A stretch of DNA of 64,000 nt from Staphylococcus petrasii (GCF_002902565.1 NZ_PPRC01000010.1:1-64000); one strand, 5' to 3'. Shown: positions 53,913 to 64,000, counted from the first letter of the stretch. Numbers and translations: made by a program. The notes: a model not told the origin generated them from the letters alone.

Positions 53913-55274
53913 ATGAAATATGTAGTTGTTGGTACTTCACATGCAGGATATGAAGTAATTGAAACACTTTTAAAAGAAGATTCAAATGCTGAAATTGAAG
54001 TATTCGAAAGTGGAGATAAACCATCTTTCTTATCTTGCGGTATTCAAAGTTATTTAGAAGATGTTGCACCATCACTTGATTCATTACACTATGCTTCCGA
54101 GCAATCTTATAAAGATCAAGGTGTAAACATTCATACAAATAGTACTGTTACGGATTTAGATGCTGATAAAAAAGTGATTACAGTAGAACAAAATGGCCAA
54201 TCAAATGAAGTTTCATATGACAAATTATTCCTAAGCCCAGGCGGTAAACCTGTCACACCACCTGTAGAAGGCATTGATAAATATAATAATGTGTTCTTTA
54301 TGCGCGGTCGTGAATGGGCAGATAAAATTAAACAACGCATGCCTCAAGCTAAAAAAGCTGTTGTAGTAGGCGGTGGCTATATCGGTATTGAAGCTGCAGA
54401 AGCTTTTGCTAAAGCTGGTATAGAAACGACAATCGTTGATATTAACGATAGAATTTTAAGCACTTATCTCGACAAAGAATTCACTGACATTTTAGAAAAA
54501 AATTCTGAAAAACATGACCTTTATTTTAAAGGTGGCGAAACAGTTAAATCACTTTCAGGAGATAACGACGGTAATGTTACAAAAGTAACGACTGATAAAG
54601 CAGAATACGAAGCAGACACAGTCTTATTCGCTGTAGGTGTTGAACCTGCCACTGAATGGTTAGATGGCAAAATTGATTTAGGCAAAAAAGGCATAATTAA
54701 CATCAACCATCAACAACAAACTTCTGCTAAAGACGTATATGCAGGTGGCGACGCAACACTTATTCCATTTGAACCAATTGAAGAAGATCGTTACATTGCC
54801 CTAGCAACTAATTCTCGTCGTCAAGGCGTAGTAGCAGCTAAAAATATGGCTGGTAAAGAGATGACTATGCCACGCGTTTCAGGTACATCTGGATTACAAT
54901 TGTTTGATTATAAATTTGGTCAAACAGGTGTACATGGTTCTGAAGCAGATAGCTATGATGGTAATCTAGGTCAAAAATATGTCGAAGAACTTATTCATCC
55001 TAAATTTAGACAAGATGATACAACTATTCACATGAAAGTGATTTACGATGAAGACAGCCATAAAATTTTAGGTGGCCAAGTGATGTCTACTGAAAATGTA
55101 ACTGATGCTATCAATGTGATTTCTATGGCAATATCAGCTGGCTTTACTTTAGAACAATTAGCAGTCCAAGACTTCTTCTTCCAACCTGATTATGACCGTC
55201 CATGGCATTATCTCAATGTACTTGCTCAACAAGCATTGGGCGATACATTTGGAAGCGACAAGATGTTATTCTAA
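53913..55274 (+). CDS. NADH peroxidase-like flavoprotein
   Basis: FAD disulphide-reductase-family protein, 453 residues from the ATG at 53913 (AAGGAGG site; the open frame extends 34 codons further without one). It aligns by eye along its length with enterococcal NADH peroxidase: VVVGTSHAGYEVIETLL with His10, the redox-active cysteine in SFLSCGIQSYL at Cys42, FMRGREWADKIKQ, the NAD-binding GGGYIGIEAAEAFAKAG, AGGDATLI for FAD, and QDFFFQPDYDRPWHYLN at the dimer end. His10 and Cys42 are the catalytic residues of that enzyme, so reduction of H2O2 with NADH is likely; NADH oxidase or CoA-disulphide reductase are alternatives. Confidence 0.88.
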   Translation: MKYVVVGTSHAGYEVIETLLKEDSNAEIEVFESGDKPSFLSCGIQSYLEDVAPSLDSLHYASEQSYKDQGVNIHTNSTVTDLDADKKVITVEQNGQSNEVSYDKLFLSPGGKPVTPPVEGIDKYNNVFFMRGREWADKIKQRMPQAKKAVVVGGGYIGIEAAEAFAKAGIETTIVDINDRILSTYLDKEFTDILEKNSEKHDLYFKGGETVKSLSGDNDGNVTKVTTDKAEYEADTVLFAVGVEPATEWLDGKIDLGKKGIININHQQQTSAKDVYAGGDATLIPFEPIEEDRYIALATNSRRQGVVAAKNMAGKEMTMPRVSGTSGLQLFDYKFGQTGVHGSEADSYDGNLGQKYVEELIHPKFRQDDTTIHMKVIYDEDSHKILGGQVMSTENVTDAINVISMAISAGFTLEQLAVQDFFFQPDYDRPWHYLNVLAQQALGDTFGSDKMLF

Positions 55275-55294
55275 TCTAATTGGATAAATTAATT

Positions 55295-55338
55295 AAGCTC
55301 AGTGAGACGCTATACTTCGGCGTTTCACTGAGCTTTTT
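55295..55338 (+). terminator. Terminator of NADH peroxidase-like gene
   Basis: Arms AAGCTCAGTGA(G)ACGC and GCGT(T)TCACTGAGCTT, followed by TTTTTT. Confidence 0.92.
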
Positions 55339-55345
55339 TAAGATG

Positions 55346-55388
55346 AAAAAACCCCTTAGTGCCCATTACTCATGGCACTAAGAGGTTT
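55346..55388 (-). terminator. Terminator of lipoprotein glycoside hydrolase gene
   Basis: Stem AAACC..CTTAGTGCC / GGCACTAAG..GGTTT, with TTTTTTC on the minus strand; stands back to back with the plus-strand terminator. Confidence 0.85.
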
Positions 55389-55397
55389 AAATATTAA

Positions 55398-56747
55398 TTA
55401 TTGTTGATTATCTTGATTACTTTGCTCTTCTTTGTTGTCTTTATTTTGGCTATCTTTACTATTAGAATCTTTGTTATTGTCTTTTGATTCTTGTTCTACA
55501 CCTTCAGGATCTTGCTCTTTCGCATTACCTTTTTTAGGGTTGTAGTTTGCACCTTCAGTATATTCATTACCAGCGTTCCATAATAAGAATTCATTAACGC
55601 CATTATCTTTCAATGCTTGTACCTGTTCTGACACTTGTTTAGCATCATAATCGATATAATTACCGCTACCTAAGTATGAAGCAGTGAAATCTTGAATCCA
55701 TGGACGAGAAATAGGTTTATCTTTACCAAGTGTATCCAATAAGTTATTTTCTTTTTGGATGTAACGGTTAACTGTTTTATATGGTTCAGTATCTGGTGCT
55801 TGTAAACCGAAATCACCATTACTCCAGTGAGATGGATAAATCATTGATGAAATCGCATCTACATTTTTAGAAATTTTAGGGAAACTTTGACCAATACCAG
55901 GTGCATTTTTAACTAATGCTGAGTAACCGAATACGTCAGCAGAAACGTTTACGCCCATCGGTTTCAATTCTTTATTCGCATGTTCTAAGAATTTAGTAAT
56001 CGTATCAACACGTTGATCTCCAGAACTTAACTTACTATTTTTATAGTCACCTTTGTTGTATGTTAAGCTGTCTGCTTCATTTTCAAAACCTTCTGGGAAA
56101 CGGACATAGTCAAATTGAATGTCTTGGAAACCAGCTTTAGCAGCCGCTTTAGCTACTGTAATATCGTAATCCCAAACTTCTTTCATAAATGGATTGATAA
56201 AGCTATCGCCTTTACCATTTGTCCATACTGAACCATCACTGTTTTTAAATGACCATTCAGGATGTTCTTTCGCTAATTTTGTATCTTTAAACGTTACGAT
56301 ACGTGCAATAGGATAAATATTGTTGTCATGTAATTTTTTCAATAATTTCTTACCATCAACAATATCTAATGTATTTTTGTCTACATTTTTATTACCAGTA
56401 TTTAATTTCATTGTAATGTTACCTTCGTCATCTTTCACGTCGATAACCATTGTATTCAATTTAGAATCTTTGATGAATTTAATTAACTCATCTAATTTTT
56501 CACCTTGTGTCGAATTACTAGTAACATAGATACCTTTAACGCCATCTTTAGGATAGTCAACTTTGTTAGAGTTATCGTTCTTCTCGTTATTCTTTTTCAA
56601 CTTGTCACTTTGACTGTTGCTAGATGTTTGTTCGTTCTTTTGGCTGTCCCCTTTTTGCCCACTATCAGAAGAGTTATCTCCATTACTACAAGCGGCGAGT
56701 AACAAAGCACTTGTTGTTAGTACAGCAAATATTTTGTTCTTTTTCAT
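55398..56747 (-). CDS. Lipoprotein, putative glycoside hydrolase (DUF4015 type)
   Basis: A 449-residue lipoprotein: lipobox LLLAAC with lipid-modified Cys20, a 45-residue Asn/Ser/Gln/Lys-rich linker, then a TIM-barrel-like domain of the putative glycoside hydrolase family (DUF4015), with GIYVTSNSTQ, MVIDVKDDEGNI, IARIVTFKD, IQFDYVRFPEGF and ISSMIYPSHWSNG. The last 60 residues are a charged Asn/Lys/Gln/Asp tail. It is expected on the outer membrane leaflet, acting on a wall or matrix polysaccharide; substrate unknown. Monocistronic. Confidence 0.88.
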   Translation of the reverse strand: MKKNKIFAVLTTSALLLAACSNGDNSSDSGQKGDSQKNEQTSSNSQSDKLKKNNEKNDNSNKVDYPKDGVKGIYVTSNSTQGEKLDELIKFIKDSKLNTMVIDVKDDEGNITMKLNTGNKNVDKNTLDIVDGKKLLKKLHDNNIYPIARIVTFKDTKLAKEHPEWSFKNSDGSVWTNGKGDSFINPFMKEVWDYDITVAKAAAKAGFQDIQFDYVRFPEGFENEADSLTYNKGDYKNSKLSSGDQRVDTITKFLEHANKELKPMGVNVSADVFGYSALVKNAPGIGQSFPKISKNVDAISSMIYPSHWSNGDFGLQAPDTEPYKTVNRYIQKENNLLDTLGKDKPISRPWIQDFTASYLGSGNYIDYDAKQVSEQVQALKDNGVNEFLLWNAGNEYTEGANYNPKKGNAKEQDPEGVEQESKDNNKDSNSKDSQNKDNKEEQSNQDNQQ

Positions 56748-56962
56748 TCCCTTAGCCTCCGAAAATTAATAATATGTATAATTAGGCTCTCATTATTTAG
56801 AATAATAAGCGATTATAAGGTTTAAAATATCCTAAATAAGAGAACCTAACTTTCATCTAGAATAGCATACTTTTAGCAAGAATATTCAATCATACGAAAT
56901 TTTATAAAATAAATTATCTAATGATTGTATATTTTTAAATACAAATAATATTAATAGTGTTC

Positions 56963-57457
56963 TCATATATTTAATTCTTTATAAATATGACGATTATTAC
57001 CAATCAGCCATTGAATTTTATTAGAGGTTTGAAGGTGATAATGTTCCATAGTAGCGTAATTATTTTCTGGAAACTCCCAAATATATTTAAGGAATTCAAA
57101 ACTTATAGTTTTAGGATTTGCTCCAACTATTTGTTTCTTAAATAAACTAGATATATAACGTTTTATTACTCGATAAATACATTTCCATCTTGGCTCTTTA
57201 ATCCATATAATCGTCGTTGCACGTTCTACTCTAAAAGACATGGTTTCCGTATAATTTCCATCAATTATCCAAGACTCAGTCACAACAAGGTTTTTTAATG
57301 CTTCTTTTAAGACCTCGGGAGCTACCGTTTCTTTGTTATTGAGCCATTGAATTTTGTCAATGTGATAGAAAGGTACATGATATTTTTCTTGTAATCGCAA
57401 TGATAAAGTTGACTTACCCGACCCTGGACTTCCAATAACTAAAATACGATGTTTCAT
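56963..57457 (-). CDS. P-loop nucleotide kinase (FlaR/topology-modulation-like)
   Basis: Small AAA/adenylate-kinase-like protein of about 164 residues from the ATG at 57457 (AAGGAG five bases upstream). Walker A GSPGSGKSTLS is at residues 8-18, followed by the HIDKIQWL and WIIDGNYTETM motifs shared by proteins annotated as DNA topology modulation protein FlaR or shikimate-kinase-like. A basic segment (KCIYRVIKRYISSLFKKQ) follows. Natural substrate not known. Divergent from fda. Confidence 0.82.
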   Translation of the reverse strand: MKHRILVIGSPGSGKSTLSLRLQEKYHVPFYHIDKIQWLNNKETVAPEVLKEALKNLVVTESWIIDGNYTETMSFRVERATTIIWIKEPRWKCIYRVIKRYISSLFKKQIVGANPKTISFEFLKYIWEFPENNYATMEHYHLQTSNKIQWLIGNNRHIYKELNI

Positions 57458-57630
57458 CATTTCTCCTTTATATAGCTTATTTTTGAAAATCAATTCATAA
57501 AATAGAACAATTTATTGAACTATAAACTGTGAATTAAGAATTTTCAATAAATATAAGTTATTTAGCTTGAGAATGTAGGTGATTTTTATCATAATAAATA
57601 TGAAAGTTAATTAAAGGAGTGGAAAGAGTA

Positions 57631-58521
57631 ATGAATAAAGAACAATTAGAAAAAGTATCTAAAGGAAAAGGATTTATCGCAGCATTAGACCAAAGTGGCG
57701 GTAGTACTCCTAAAGCTTTAAAAGAATATGGTGTCAATGAAGATCAATACAGTAACGATGACGAAATGTTCCAACTTGTACACGATATGCGTACTAGAGT
57801 TGTTACTTCACCTTCATTCTCTGCAGACAAAATTTTAGGTGCGATTCTTTTCGAACAAACAATGGATCGCGAAGTTGAAGGCAAATATACTGGCGACTAC
57901 TTAGCTGATAAAGGCGTTGTTCCTTTCTTAAAAGTCGACAAAGGTTTAGCTGAACAACAAAACGGTGTTCAATTAATGAAACCTATCGATGATTTAGACG
58001 ATACTTTAGACCGTGCGGTTGAACGTCATATCTTCGGTACTAAAATGCGTTCTAATATCTTAGAATTAAACGAACAAGGTATCAAAGACGTTGTTGAACA
58101 ACAATTTGAAATCGCTAAAAAAATCATTGCTAAAGGTTTAGTACCAATCATCGAACCTGAAGTTAACATTAATGCTAAAGACAAAGCTAAAATTGAAGAA
58201 GTATTAAAAGATGAACTTAAAAAAGGTTTAGATGCTTTAAACGATGATCAATTAGTAATGTTAAAATTAACTATCCCAACTAATGCTAACTTATACAAAG
58301 AATTAGCAGATCATCCAAATGTTGTACGTGTGGTTGTATTATCAGGCGGTTACAGCAGAGACGAAGCTAACAAATTATTAAAAGATAACGACGAATTAAT
58401 CGCAAGCTTCTCACGTGCATTAGCAAGTGACTTACGCGCTAATCAATCACAAGAAGAATTCGATAAAGCATTAGGCGAAGCAGTAGACTCAATCTACGAC
58501 GCATCAGTAAATAAAAATTAA
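57631..58521 (+). CDS. fda: Fructose-bisphosphate aldolase class I
   Basis: Schiff-base aldolase that cleaves fructose 1,6-bisphosphate to triose phosphates. 296 residues from the ATG at 57631, the same length and near-identical sequence as staphylococcal Fda; a GTG four codons upstream touches the ribosome site. Motifs: [40 protein letters not shown], the Schiff-base Lys in [10 protein letters not shown], and [14 protein letters not shown]. Encoded with heavy use of abundant codons, consistent with high expression. A palindromic element and a terminator follow. Confidence 0.97.
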   Translation: MNKEQLEKVSKGKGFIAALDQSGGSTPKALKEYGVNEDQYSNDDEMFQLVHDMRTRVVTSPSFSADKILGAILFEQTMDREVEGKYTGDYLADKGVVPFLKVDKGLAEQQNGVQLMKPIDDLDDTLDRAVERHIFGTKMRSNILELNEQGIKDVVEQQFEIAKKIIAKGLVPIIEPEVNINAKDKAKIEEVLKDELKKGLDALNDDQLVMLKLTIPTNANLYKELADHPNVVRVVVLSGGYSRDEANKLLKDNDELIASFSRALASDLRANQSQEEFDKALGEAVDSIYDASVNKN

Positions 58522-58527
58522 GGTGCG

Positions 58528-58680
58528 AAGAAAAGCGCTTAGGTCGCGAGCAATAACTAGCTATGAGCAAAAATCGTTCTTTGATTTTAGCGATTAGCGT
58601 ATTATTGTCGAACGACCTGCTTTTCGTAGCCCGTTTATCATTCCGGCGAAGTTCAGTTATTACTTCGCTCGAAAGTAAGT
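58528..58680. repeat. Nested palindromic intergenic element C
   Basis: After the fda stop, GAAAAGC..AGGTCG is mirrored by CGACCT..GCTTTTC near 58610-58628, enclosing AAAATCG/CGATTTT-like and other short arms; a further hairpin CGAAGT/ACTTCG lies near 58648-58668. GC content exceeds that of the neighbours and there is no ORF with support. Confidence 0.55.
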
Positions 58681-58719
58681 AAATGCCGACTGGTTTAATT
58701 GGACCAGCCGGCATTTTTA
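58681..58719. terminator. Bidirectional terminator between fda and monooxygenase
   Basis: Arms ATGCCGaCTGGT and ACCAGCCGGCAT around TTAATTGG, then TTTTTAATA on the plus strand. Confidence 0.88.
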
Positions 58720-58728
58720 ATATCTATC

Positions 58729-59910
58729 TTATTGTTTTTGTGCTTGATGTTCTTCAAACAACTCTCCTATTTGATTAAAGAAATCTCCAAATTTTTGTGC
58801 TGCGTTGTCGCTAAACATTTCTTCTAAATTAGCTTGTGATTCTCTAGCACTTTGTTCAGACGCCTCATACATTTGTGCTTCATATTCCTTCAATGCACTT
58901 TGTAAATCTTCATTATTTTCAAGGGCTTTAGCCAATAAATATGCATCGTAAAATGCCATATTCACGCCTTCACCAGCAAATGGACTCATTAAATGTGCAG
59001 CATCTCCAATCAATGTGAGATTAGATTGATTATCCCATTTGAAACCGATTGGTAATTTATAAATACGACGTAATAATAAATCGTCACCTGCATATTCGAT
59101 ATATTTTTTCAAATCTGCATCCCAATCACTAAAATCTTTCAATAACTGTTCTTTAATTTCTGTTTTATTCATTGCTTTAAATTTATCAAATTCGTCATAA
59201 TCCATTTGATAAGACATATAAACTTTAATGCGTCCGTCACCATTCACTTGGCCTAATATCGCTTTATTGTCACCGAATGCCATCATTTTACCGTTTTTGT
59301 TAAATTTAGCTAAATCAGGATGTTCATTATAGACATCTTCCACATTCAATTCCACCATTGAAATGCCATTATATTCTACATCTACATCTGCTAAATATGG
59401 TCTCACTTTTGAAAAGGCTCCATCAGCCCCAATGACAAAATCAAATGTTTCTGAACTATCATCACCAAATGTAACTTGAATTTGGTCATTGTCTAAATGA
59501 GTTAATGATTTAAATACTTTATTATATACGACAGTTTCTTTATCTAATCTTTCAGCAATGATATCGCATAACTCACCACGGTCTATTTCAGGACGACCAC
59601 CTTCAACCTCAGGATCTGCTGTTTCTTCATAATACACATTACCGTCTTTATCTAAAACGCGTGTGTCCTCGCCTTCAAAACGAGCAAGTTCTTTAAATTT
59701 ATCAATTACACCTGTTTCTTTTAAAGGTAATTGGCCACTTTCTTCATGAATATCTAAAGATCCACCACGGTCTGCATTGACATCTAAGCCAGCTTTTTCA
59801 AATATTTTCACGTCAAGCCCTTGTTGTTGTAATAATAGCCCTAACATTAAGCCACCAGGACCTCCACCAATAATACCAACATTTTTTACACCTTTAATAT
59901 TCATTTCCAT
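58729..59910 (-). CDS. FAD-dependent monooxygenase (TetX-like group)
   Basis: Class A flavin monooxygenase of 393 residues: NAD(P)/FAD motif GIIGGGPGGLMLGLLLQ at about 12-28, the second FAD motif GADGAFSKVR and the GD motif GDAAHLMSPFAGEGVNMA. Length and motifs fit the PHBH-fold enzymes that hydroxylate aromatics or inactivate tetracyclines (TetX), but many homologues have no drug activity. It lies 15 bases behind a PadR gene in the same operon, so expression is probably induced by a planar aromatic or drug-like ligand. Confidence 0.88.
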   Translation of the reverse strand: MEMNIKGVKNVGIIGGGPGGLMLGLLLQQQGLDVKIFEKAGLDVNADRGGSLDIHEESGQLPLKETGVIDKFKELARFEGEDTRVLDKDGNVYYEETADPEVEGGRPEIDRGELCDIIAERLDKETVVYNKVFKSLTHLDNDQIQVTFGDDSSETFDFVIGADGAFSKVRPYLADVDVEYNGISMVELNVEDVYNEHPDLAKFNKNGKMMAFGDNKAILGQVNGDGRIKVYMSYQMDYDEFDKFKAMNKTEIKEQLLKDFSDWDADLKKYIEYAGDDLLLRRIYKLPIGFKWDNQSNLTLIGDAAHLMSPFAGEGVNMAFYDAYLLAKALENNEDLQSALKEYEAQMYEASEQSARESQANLEEMFSDNAAQKFGDFFNQIGELFEEHQAQKQ

Positions 59911-59925
59911 ATACCCCCAGAAGAA

Positions 59926-60507
59926 TTATTTATAGATTTTTTCTAATTTTTCTTTCGTTTCTTCAATTAATGCATCTAATTCTTTTTTCTTTTCTTCATC
60001 TTGTAACGCACTTTGGCTAGCTTTCATAAAGCCATGAAAGACTTCTTGTAATTGCTCACGAGAAGCTTTCATTTGTTCAAAATCTACATTTTTGAATTTT
60101 TCTAAGCGTTGTGTAAATTCATCTTGGTCCACATTTTCTTTTAAAAATTGTTTACCTTCATCTGTAATAGTATAAATTTTTTTGTTACCTTCTTTAGAAA
60201 TTGATACGAATTCTCTATCTTCTAACATTTGTAAGATTGGATAAACTGAACCTGGACTTGGTGAATAAAATCCTTTAAAACGTTCTTCTAAATCTTTAAT
60301 AATTTGATAACCATGACGTGATTCTTCTTCTAACATTTTTAAAATAACAAATTGTAAATTTCCTTTTTTGAAAAATCTGTCACGTCCACCTCGGCGTCCA
60401 CCGAAACCACCAAATCCTTCGAAACCTCTAGGACCTTTACCTCCATCAAATTGTTCAAATCTTTGCATACCTTGTCTCATATTTTGCATGTGTCTTCTAA
60501 ACATCAT
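59926..60507 (-). CDS. PadR-family transcriptional regulator
   Basis: About 193 residues from the ATG at 60507 (AAAGGTG six bases upstream). The N-terminus has a Gly/Phe/Arg-rich stretch (GFEGFGGFGGRRGGRDRFF), then the PadR winged-helix domain with LQFVILKMLEEESRHGYQI, PSPGSVYPILQMLE and KKIYTITDEGKQFL, and a C-terminal coiled-coil dimerisation helix. PadR proteins repress xenobiotic-response genes until a phenolic or drug ligand binds. Three identical palindromes upstream are its likely autoregulatory operator; the monooxygenase gene follows. Confidence 0.92.
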   Translation of the reverse strand: MMFRRHMQNMRQGMQRFEQFDGGKGPRGFEGFGGFGGRRGGRDRFFKKGNLQFVILKMLEEESRHGYQIIKDLEERFKGFYSPSPGSVYPILQMLEDREFVSISKEGNKKIYTITDEGKQFLKENVDQDEFTQRLEKFKNVDFEQMKASREQLQEVFHGFMKASQSALQDEEKKKELDALIEETKEKLEKIYK

Positions 60508-60547
60508 ATTAATCACCTTTTCTTAAATTATTATTTAATTACTTTTT

Positions 60548-60599
60548 CGATATATCGATATAATAAACGATATATCGTTATATGTAAAGCGATATATCG
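60548..60599. promoter_or_regulatory. Triple palindrome operator upstream of padR
   Basis: CGATATATCG occurs three times, at 60548-60557, 60568-60577 and 60590-60599: perfect 10-base palindromes spaced 20 and 22 bases, about two helical turns. They begin 41 bases upstream of the padR start. Strong candidate for cooperative PadR binding. Confidence 0.85.
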
Positions 60600-60723
60600 A
60601 AATAAATTTCTAAAAAATAAATACTGCTCCAACAAACCTTGTCAGAACAGTATTTCAACACTCATTATTTTTTATTTCTTTATCCATTCTTGAAACCAGA
60701 TAGTATTTTTTATTTAATCTGTA

Positions 60724-61575
60724 CTACACATGAATTAATACTTTTCCAAATTTACCGCCAGTTACGACAGGGACGTTATCGCCATATTTATCTCGTAAAT
60801 ATTGTTCAACACTTGTAAGTTGTTGTTCATCTAGTTCAACTTCAACTTCTTTTAACCATTGAGGCAATTGTTGCATAACATCATCAATCGATTTGTCATT
60901 ATGTTGTGTATGACGTTCGATCAATGTTTCATACGTATAATCATTAAAATATAGTAACTGAAGTAAGTAATACATATCCGCTGTCATTTCCTGACTTTCT
61001 ACCCCTAAAAATGCTACAACTTCATCAACGATAGAATTCTCTTTAGGTCCTGCGATTAAACTTACATAAACATATTTCTGAGCAATATCGATTGCCTTCT
61101 TAACCGCTTCCCATGTCGTTACTGCAGGGCACATTGAGGCAAATACTAAGTCATGAGTACCTATGTCTTCTACACTCATATCCTCAAATGATTGGTTAAT
61201 CGTTGCTACTTCTACACCATAGTGTTGGGCATTATCTTTCAACATGTCATGTAATATAGGCGATGGTTCTAAGCTTGTAACTTTAGCGCCTCCTTTCGCA
61301 AACGGAATACTAAACACACCCGATGCTGACCCTACATCTAAAATACTTAAATTACTAAATGAATCTGTTTGTTTTTCAACCCAGTCCATAATGCGTTTTG
61401 TACGTTTTTGACTTTCTTCAGTAAATGAATTTTTATTAAAGTTTTCTGCCCACTTTTCAAATCCAGGCGCATGGGGGTCACCTAAACCTGCACGTTTCAT
61501 TCTTTTATCTTGAGTATTTTCATCATTTTTCCAAGCTTCTTCCCAGAATTGATTGCTAAAAATTTCTTTTTGCAT
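60724..61575 (-). CDS. Class I SAM-dependent methyltransferase
   Basis: A 283-residue methyltransferase. Motif I is LSILDVGSASGVFSIPFA near residue 85, motif II TSLEPSPILHDML, motif IV VFASMCPAVTTW. The N-terminus is helical (FWEEAWKNDENTQDKRMKRAG). The C-terminal part is less typical and may recognise the substrate, which is unknown. ATG preceded by AAAGGAG. Single gene; no obvious partner. Confidence 0.85.
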   Translation of the reverse strand: MQKEIFSNQFWEEAWKNDENTQDKRMKRAGLGDPHAPGFEKWAENFNKNSFTEESQKRTKRIMDWVEKQTDSFSNLSILDVGSASGVFSIPFAKGGAKVTSLEPSPILHDMLKDNAQHYGVEVATINQSFEDMSVEDIGTHDLVFASMCPAVTTWEAVKKAIDIAQKYVYVSLIAGPKENSIVDEVVAFLGVESQEMTADMYYLLQLLYFNDYTYETLIERHTQHNDKSIDDVMQQLPQWLKEVEVELDEQQLTSVEQYLRDKYGDNVPVVTGGKFGKVLIHV

Positions 61576-61658
61576 GAGGAAACTCCTTTGTCAGATTATA
61601 TATGTCTATCTTACCCTCCCATTTATTGTGCATAAACTCATTTGCCTATTATTGAAAA

Positions 61659-61717
61659 AAGCTTTTAATCACTCTAGAGTAGGATAACTTCTCTCTCTTA
61701 AAAGTGATTAAAAGCTT
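61659..61717. terminator. Terminator of bglA
   Basis: Arms AAGCTTTTAATCACT and AGTGATTAAAAGCTT, perfect 15 bases, flanked by AAAAA on one side and AGTTTTTATT on the other; can act in both directions and lies after bglA. Confidence 0.85.
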
Positions 61718-61753
61718 AGTTTTTATTCCACGATATCTAATAAAATTTTAAAA

Positions 61754-63235
<1,482 letters not shown>

Positions 63236-63274
63236 CTATGGATTATAATAACAATTACTAAAATAACTCTTATA

Positions 63275-63314
63275 TAAAAAAACTGCTGACAAAATTAATC
63301 TTTATCAGCAGTTT
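63275..63314 (-). terminator. Terminator of mqo
   Basis: Arms AAACTGCTGA and TCAGCAGTTT with a 15-base loop, followed on the minus strand by TTTTTTTATA. Confidence 0.88.
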
Positions 63315-63327
63315 AATCATTATGATA

Positions 63328-64000
63328 TTACTTTTCGTCGTAGAAACCTAATTGAAGATCTTTAGAAGTTTGACGACGTGTTTTTCTCATTAATTCAACA
63401 TCATTAATTAATGATTCGCCATAAGAAGGAATCATTTCTTTAATTTTAGCGTTCCATCCGCCAATTTGCTCTGGGAAGTTCTTTTCAAGCACTTCTAACG
63501 CAACTGATACTGATGTAGAAGCCCCTGGTGATTCACCAAGTAAAGCAATTACAGAATGGTCTTCAGAATTAACCACTTCTGTACCGAATTGGATAAATCC
63601 TTTACCTTCTTTTTCAGTATCTTTAATAACTTGAACACGTTTACCTGCAGTGTATAATTCCCAATCTTCATCACGAGCTTCAGGGTAGAACGTACGTAAG
63701 TGGTTCATACAACCTTCTTTAGTCATGATGATTTGGTCAAATGAATATTTAAGTAATGGTAAGTTTTTAACAGCTGCAGCTAACATAGTCGTAATATTGT
63801 AAGGTTTAACAGATTTAAATAAATCTAAGTTTGAACCATTTTTAAGGAATTTAGGACCTACATTTGCGAATGGTCCGAATAATAAAGTTCTTTCACCTTC
63901 AATATAACGTGCATCTAAGTGAGGCACTGTCATTGGTGGTGTGCCTGGTGGCTCTTTACCATATACTTTAGTATCATGTTGTTCAATCACTTGTGGGTTA
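63328..64000 (-). CDS. mqo: Malate:quinone oxidoreductase, C-terminal part
   Basis: C-terminal 224 residues of Mqo; the gene runs out of the window at 64000, so the true start is not visible. FAD-linked peripheral membrane enzyme that oxidises malate to oxaloacetate and reduces quinone. Characteristic segments: PHLDARYIEGERTLLFGPFA, GSNLDLF, FIQFGTEVVNSEDHSVIALL, GESPGASTSVSVALEVL and the tail LQLGFYDEK. In staphylococci a copy (mqo2) lies near fda, as here. Confidence 0.95.
   Translation of the reverse strand, partial: NPQVIEQHDTKVYGKEPPGTPPMTVPHLDARYIEGERTLLFGPFANVGPKFLKNGSNLDLFKSVKPYNITTMLAAAVKNLPLLKYSFDQIIMTKEGCMNHLRTFYPEARDEDWELYTAGKRVQVIKDTEKEGKGFIQFGTEVVNSEDHSVIALLGESPGASTSVSVALEVLEKNFPEQIGGWNAKIKEMIPSYGESLINDVELMRKTRRQTSKDLQLGFYDEK

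Overview
The window is a low-GC (roughly one third G+C by eye) chromosomal stretch from a Staphylococcus. Diagnostic content is a crtO-P-Q-M-N staphyloxanthin operon next to an IsaA-type transglycosylase, copA-copZ followed by a D-lactate dehydrogenase gene, class I fructose-bisphosphate aldolase (fda) near a malate:quinone oxidoreductase, sigma-B and Fur/CsoR/CodY/WalR-type sites, and an LPQTG surface protein. Protein sequences are close to but clearly distinct from S. aureus, so a pigmented coagulase-negative species is likely; I cannot name it.

Layout. 0-6.7 kb: TetR regulator, VOC protein, a three-gene ferrous-iron operon (feoA-feoB-small Cys-rich protein) behind two Fur boxes, pruA with a CcpA site, and a sugar-nucleotide epimerase. 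6.7-11.6 kb: an unusual glycerophosphotransferase/GT4 fusion, a sugar O-acetyltransferase, a sigma-B-type SDR and a small membrane protein. 11.6-16.9 kb: CsoR-controlled copA-copZ, then a convergent aminotransferase/D-2-hydroxyacid dehydrogenase operon with an attenuator-like leader. 16.9-23.8 kb: the crt operon from a sigma-B promoter (crtP carries a one-base frameshift) and isaA. 23.8-31 kb: polyphosphate:AMP phosphotransferase, a PTS-type permease, an amino acid permease, a NUDIX/EamA pair.

31-36.5 kb is a compact accessory cluster: a TetR gene and its palindromic operator sit between a VOC/NmrA/DUF2316 operon and a forward operon of SDR, gamma-resorcylate-decarboxylase-like protein, alpha/beta hydrolase (frameshifted), SnoaL-like protein and a second amidohydrolase. 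It looks like an inducible aromatic or xenobiotic-acid pathway. 36.5-40.5 kb is core-like: fructosamine kinase, pyrD, queH. 40.5-41.3 kb holds a tandem, partly decayed type I toxin-antitoxin array of SprG/SprF architecture.

41.3-50.7 kb: TetR with a divergent CocE/NonD hydrolase, two zinc-ribbon membrane proteins (one TcaA-like), the acetoin genes alsS-budA with a terminator-containing leader, and a CodY-box amino acid permease. 50.7-64 kb: class III aminotransferase, membrane protein, LPQTG protein, NADH-peroxidase-like flavoprotein, lipoprotein glycoside hydrolase, AAA kinase, fda, a PadR/flavin monooxygenase pair with three identical palindromes, a methyltransferase, bglA and the C-terminal part of mqo, which runs off the window. 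Three different large palindromic intergenic elements occur at about 33.8, 50.7 and 58.5 kb. No tRNA, rRNA, insertion sequence, phage or CRISPR array was seen.
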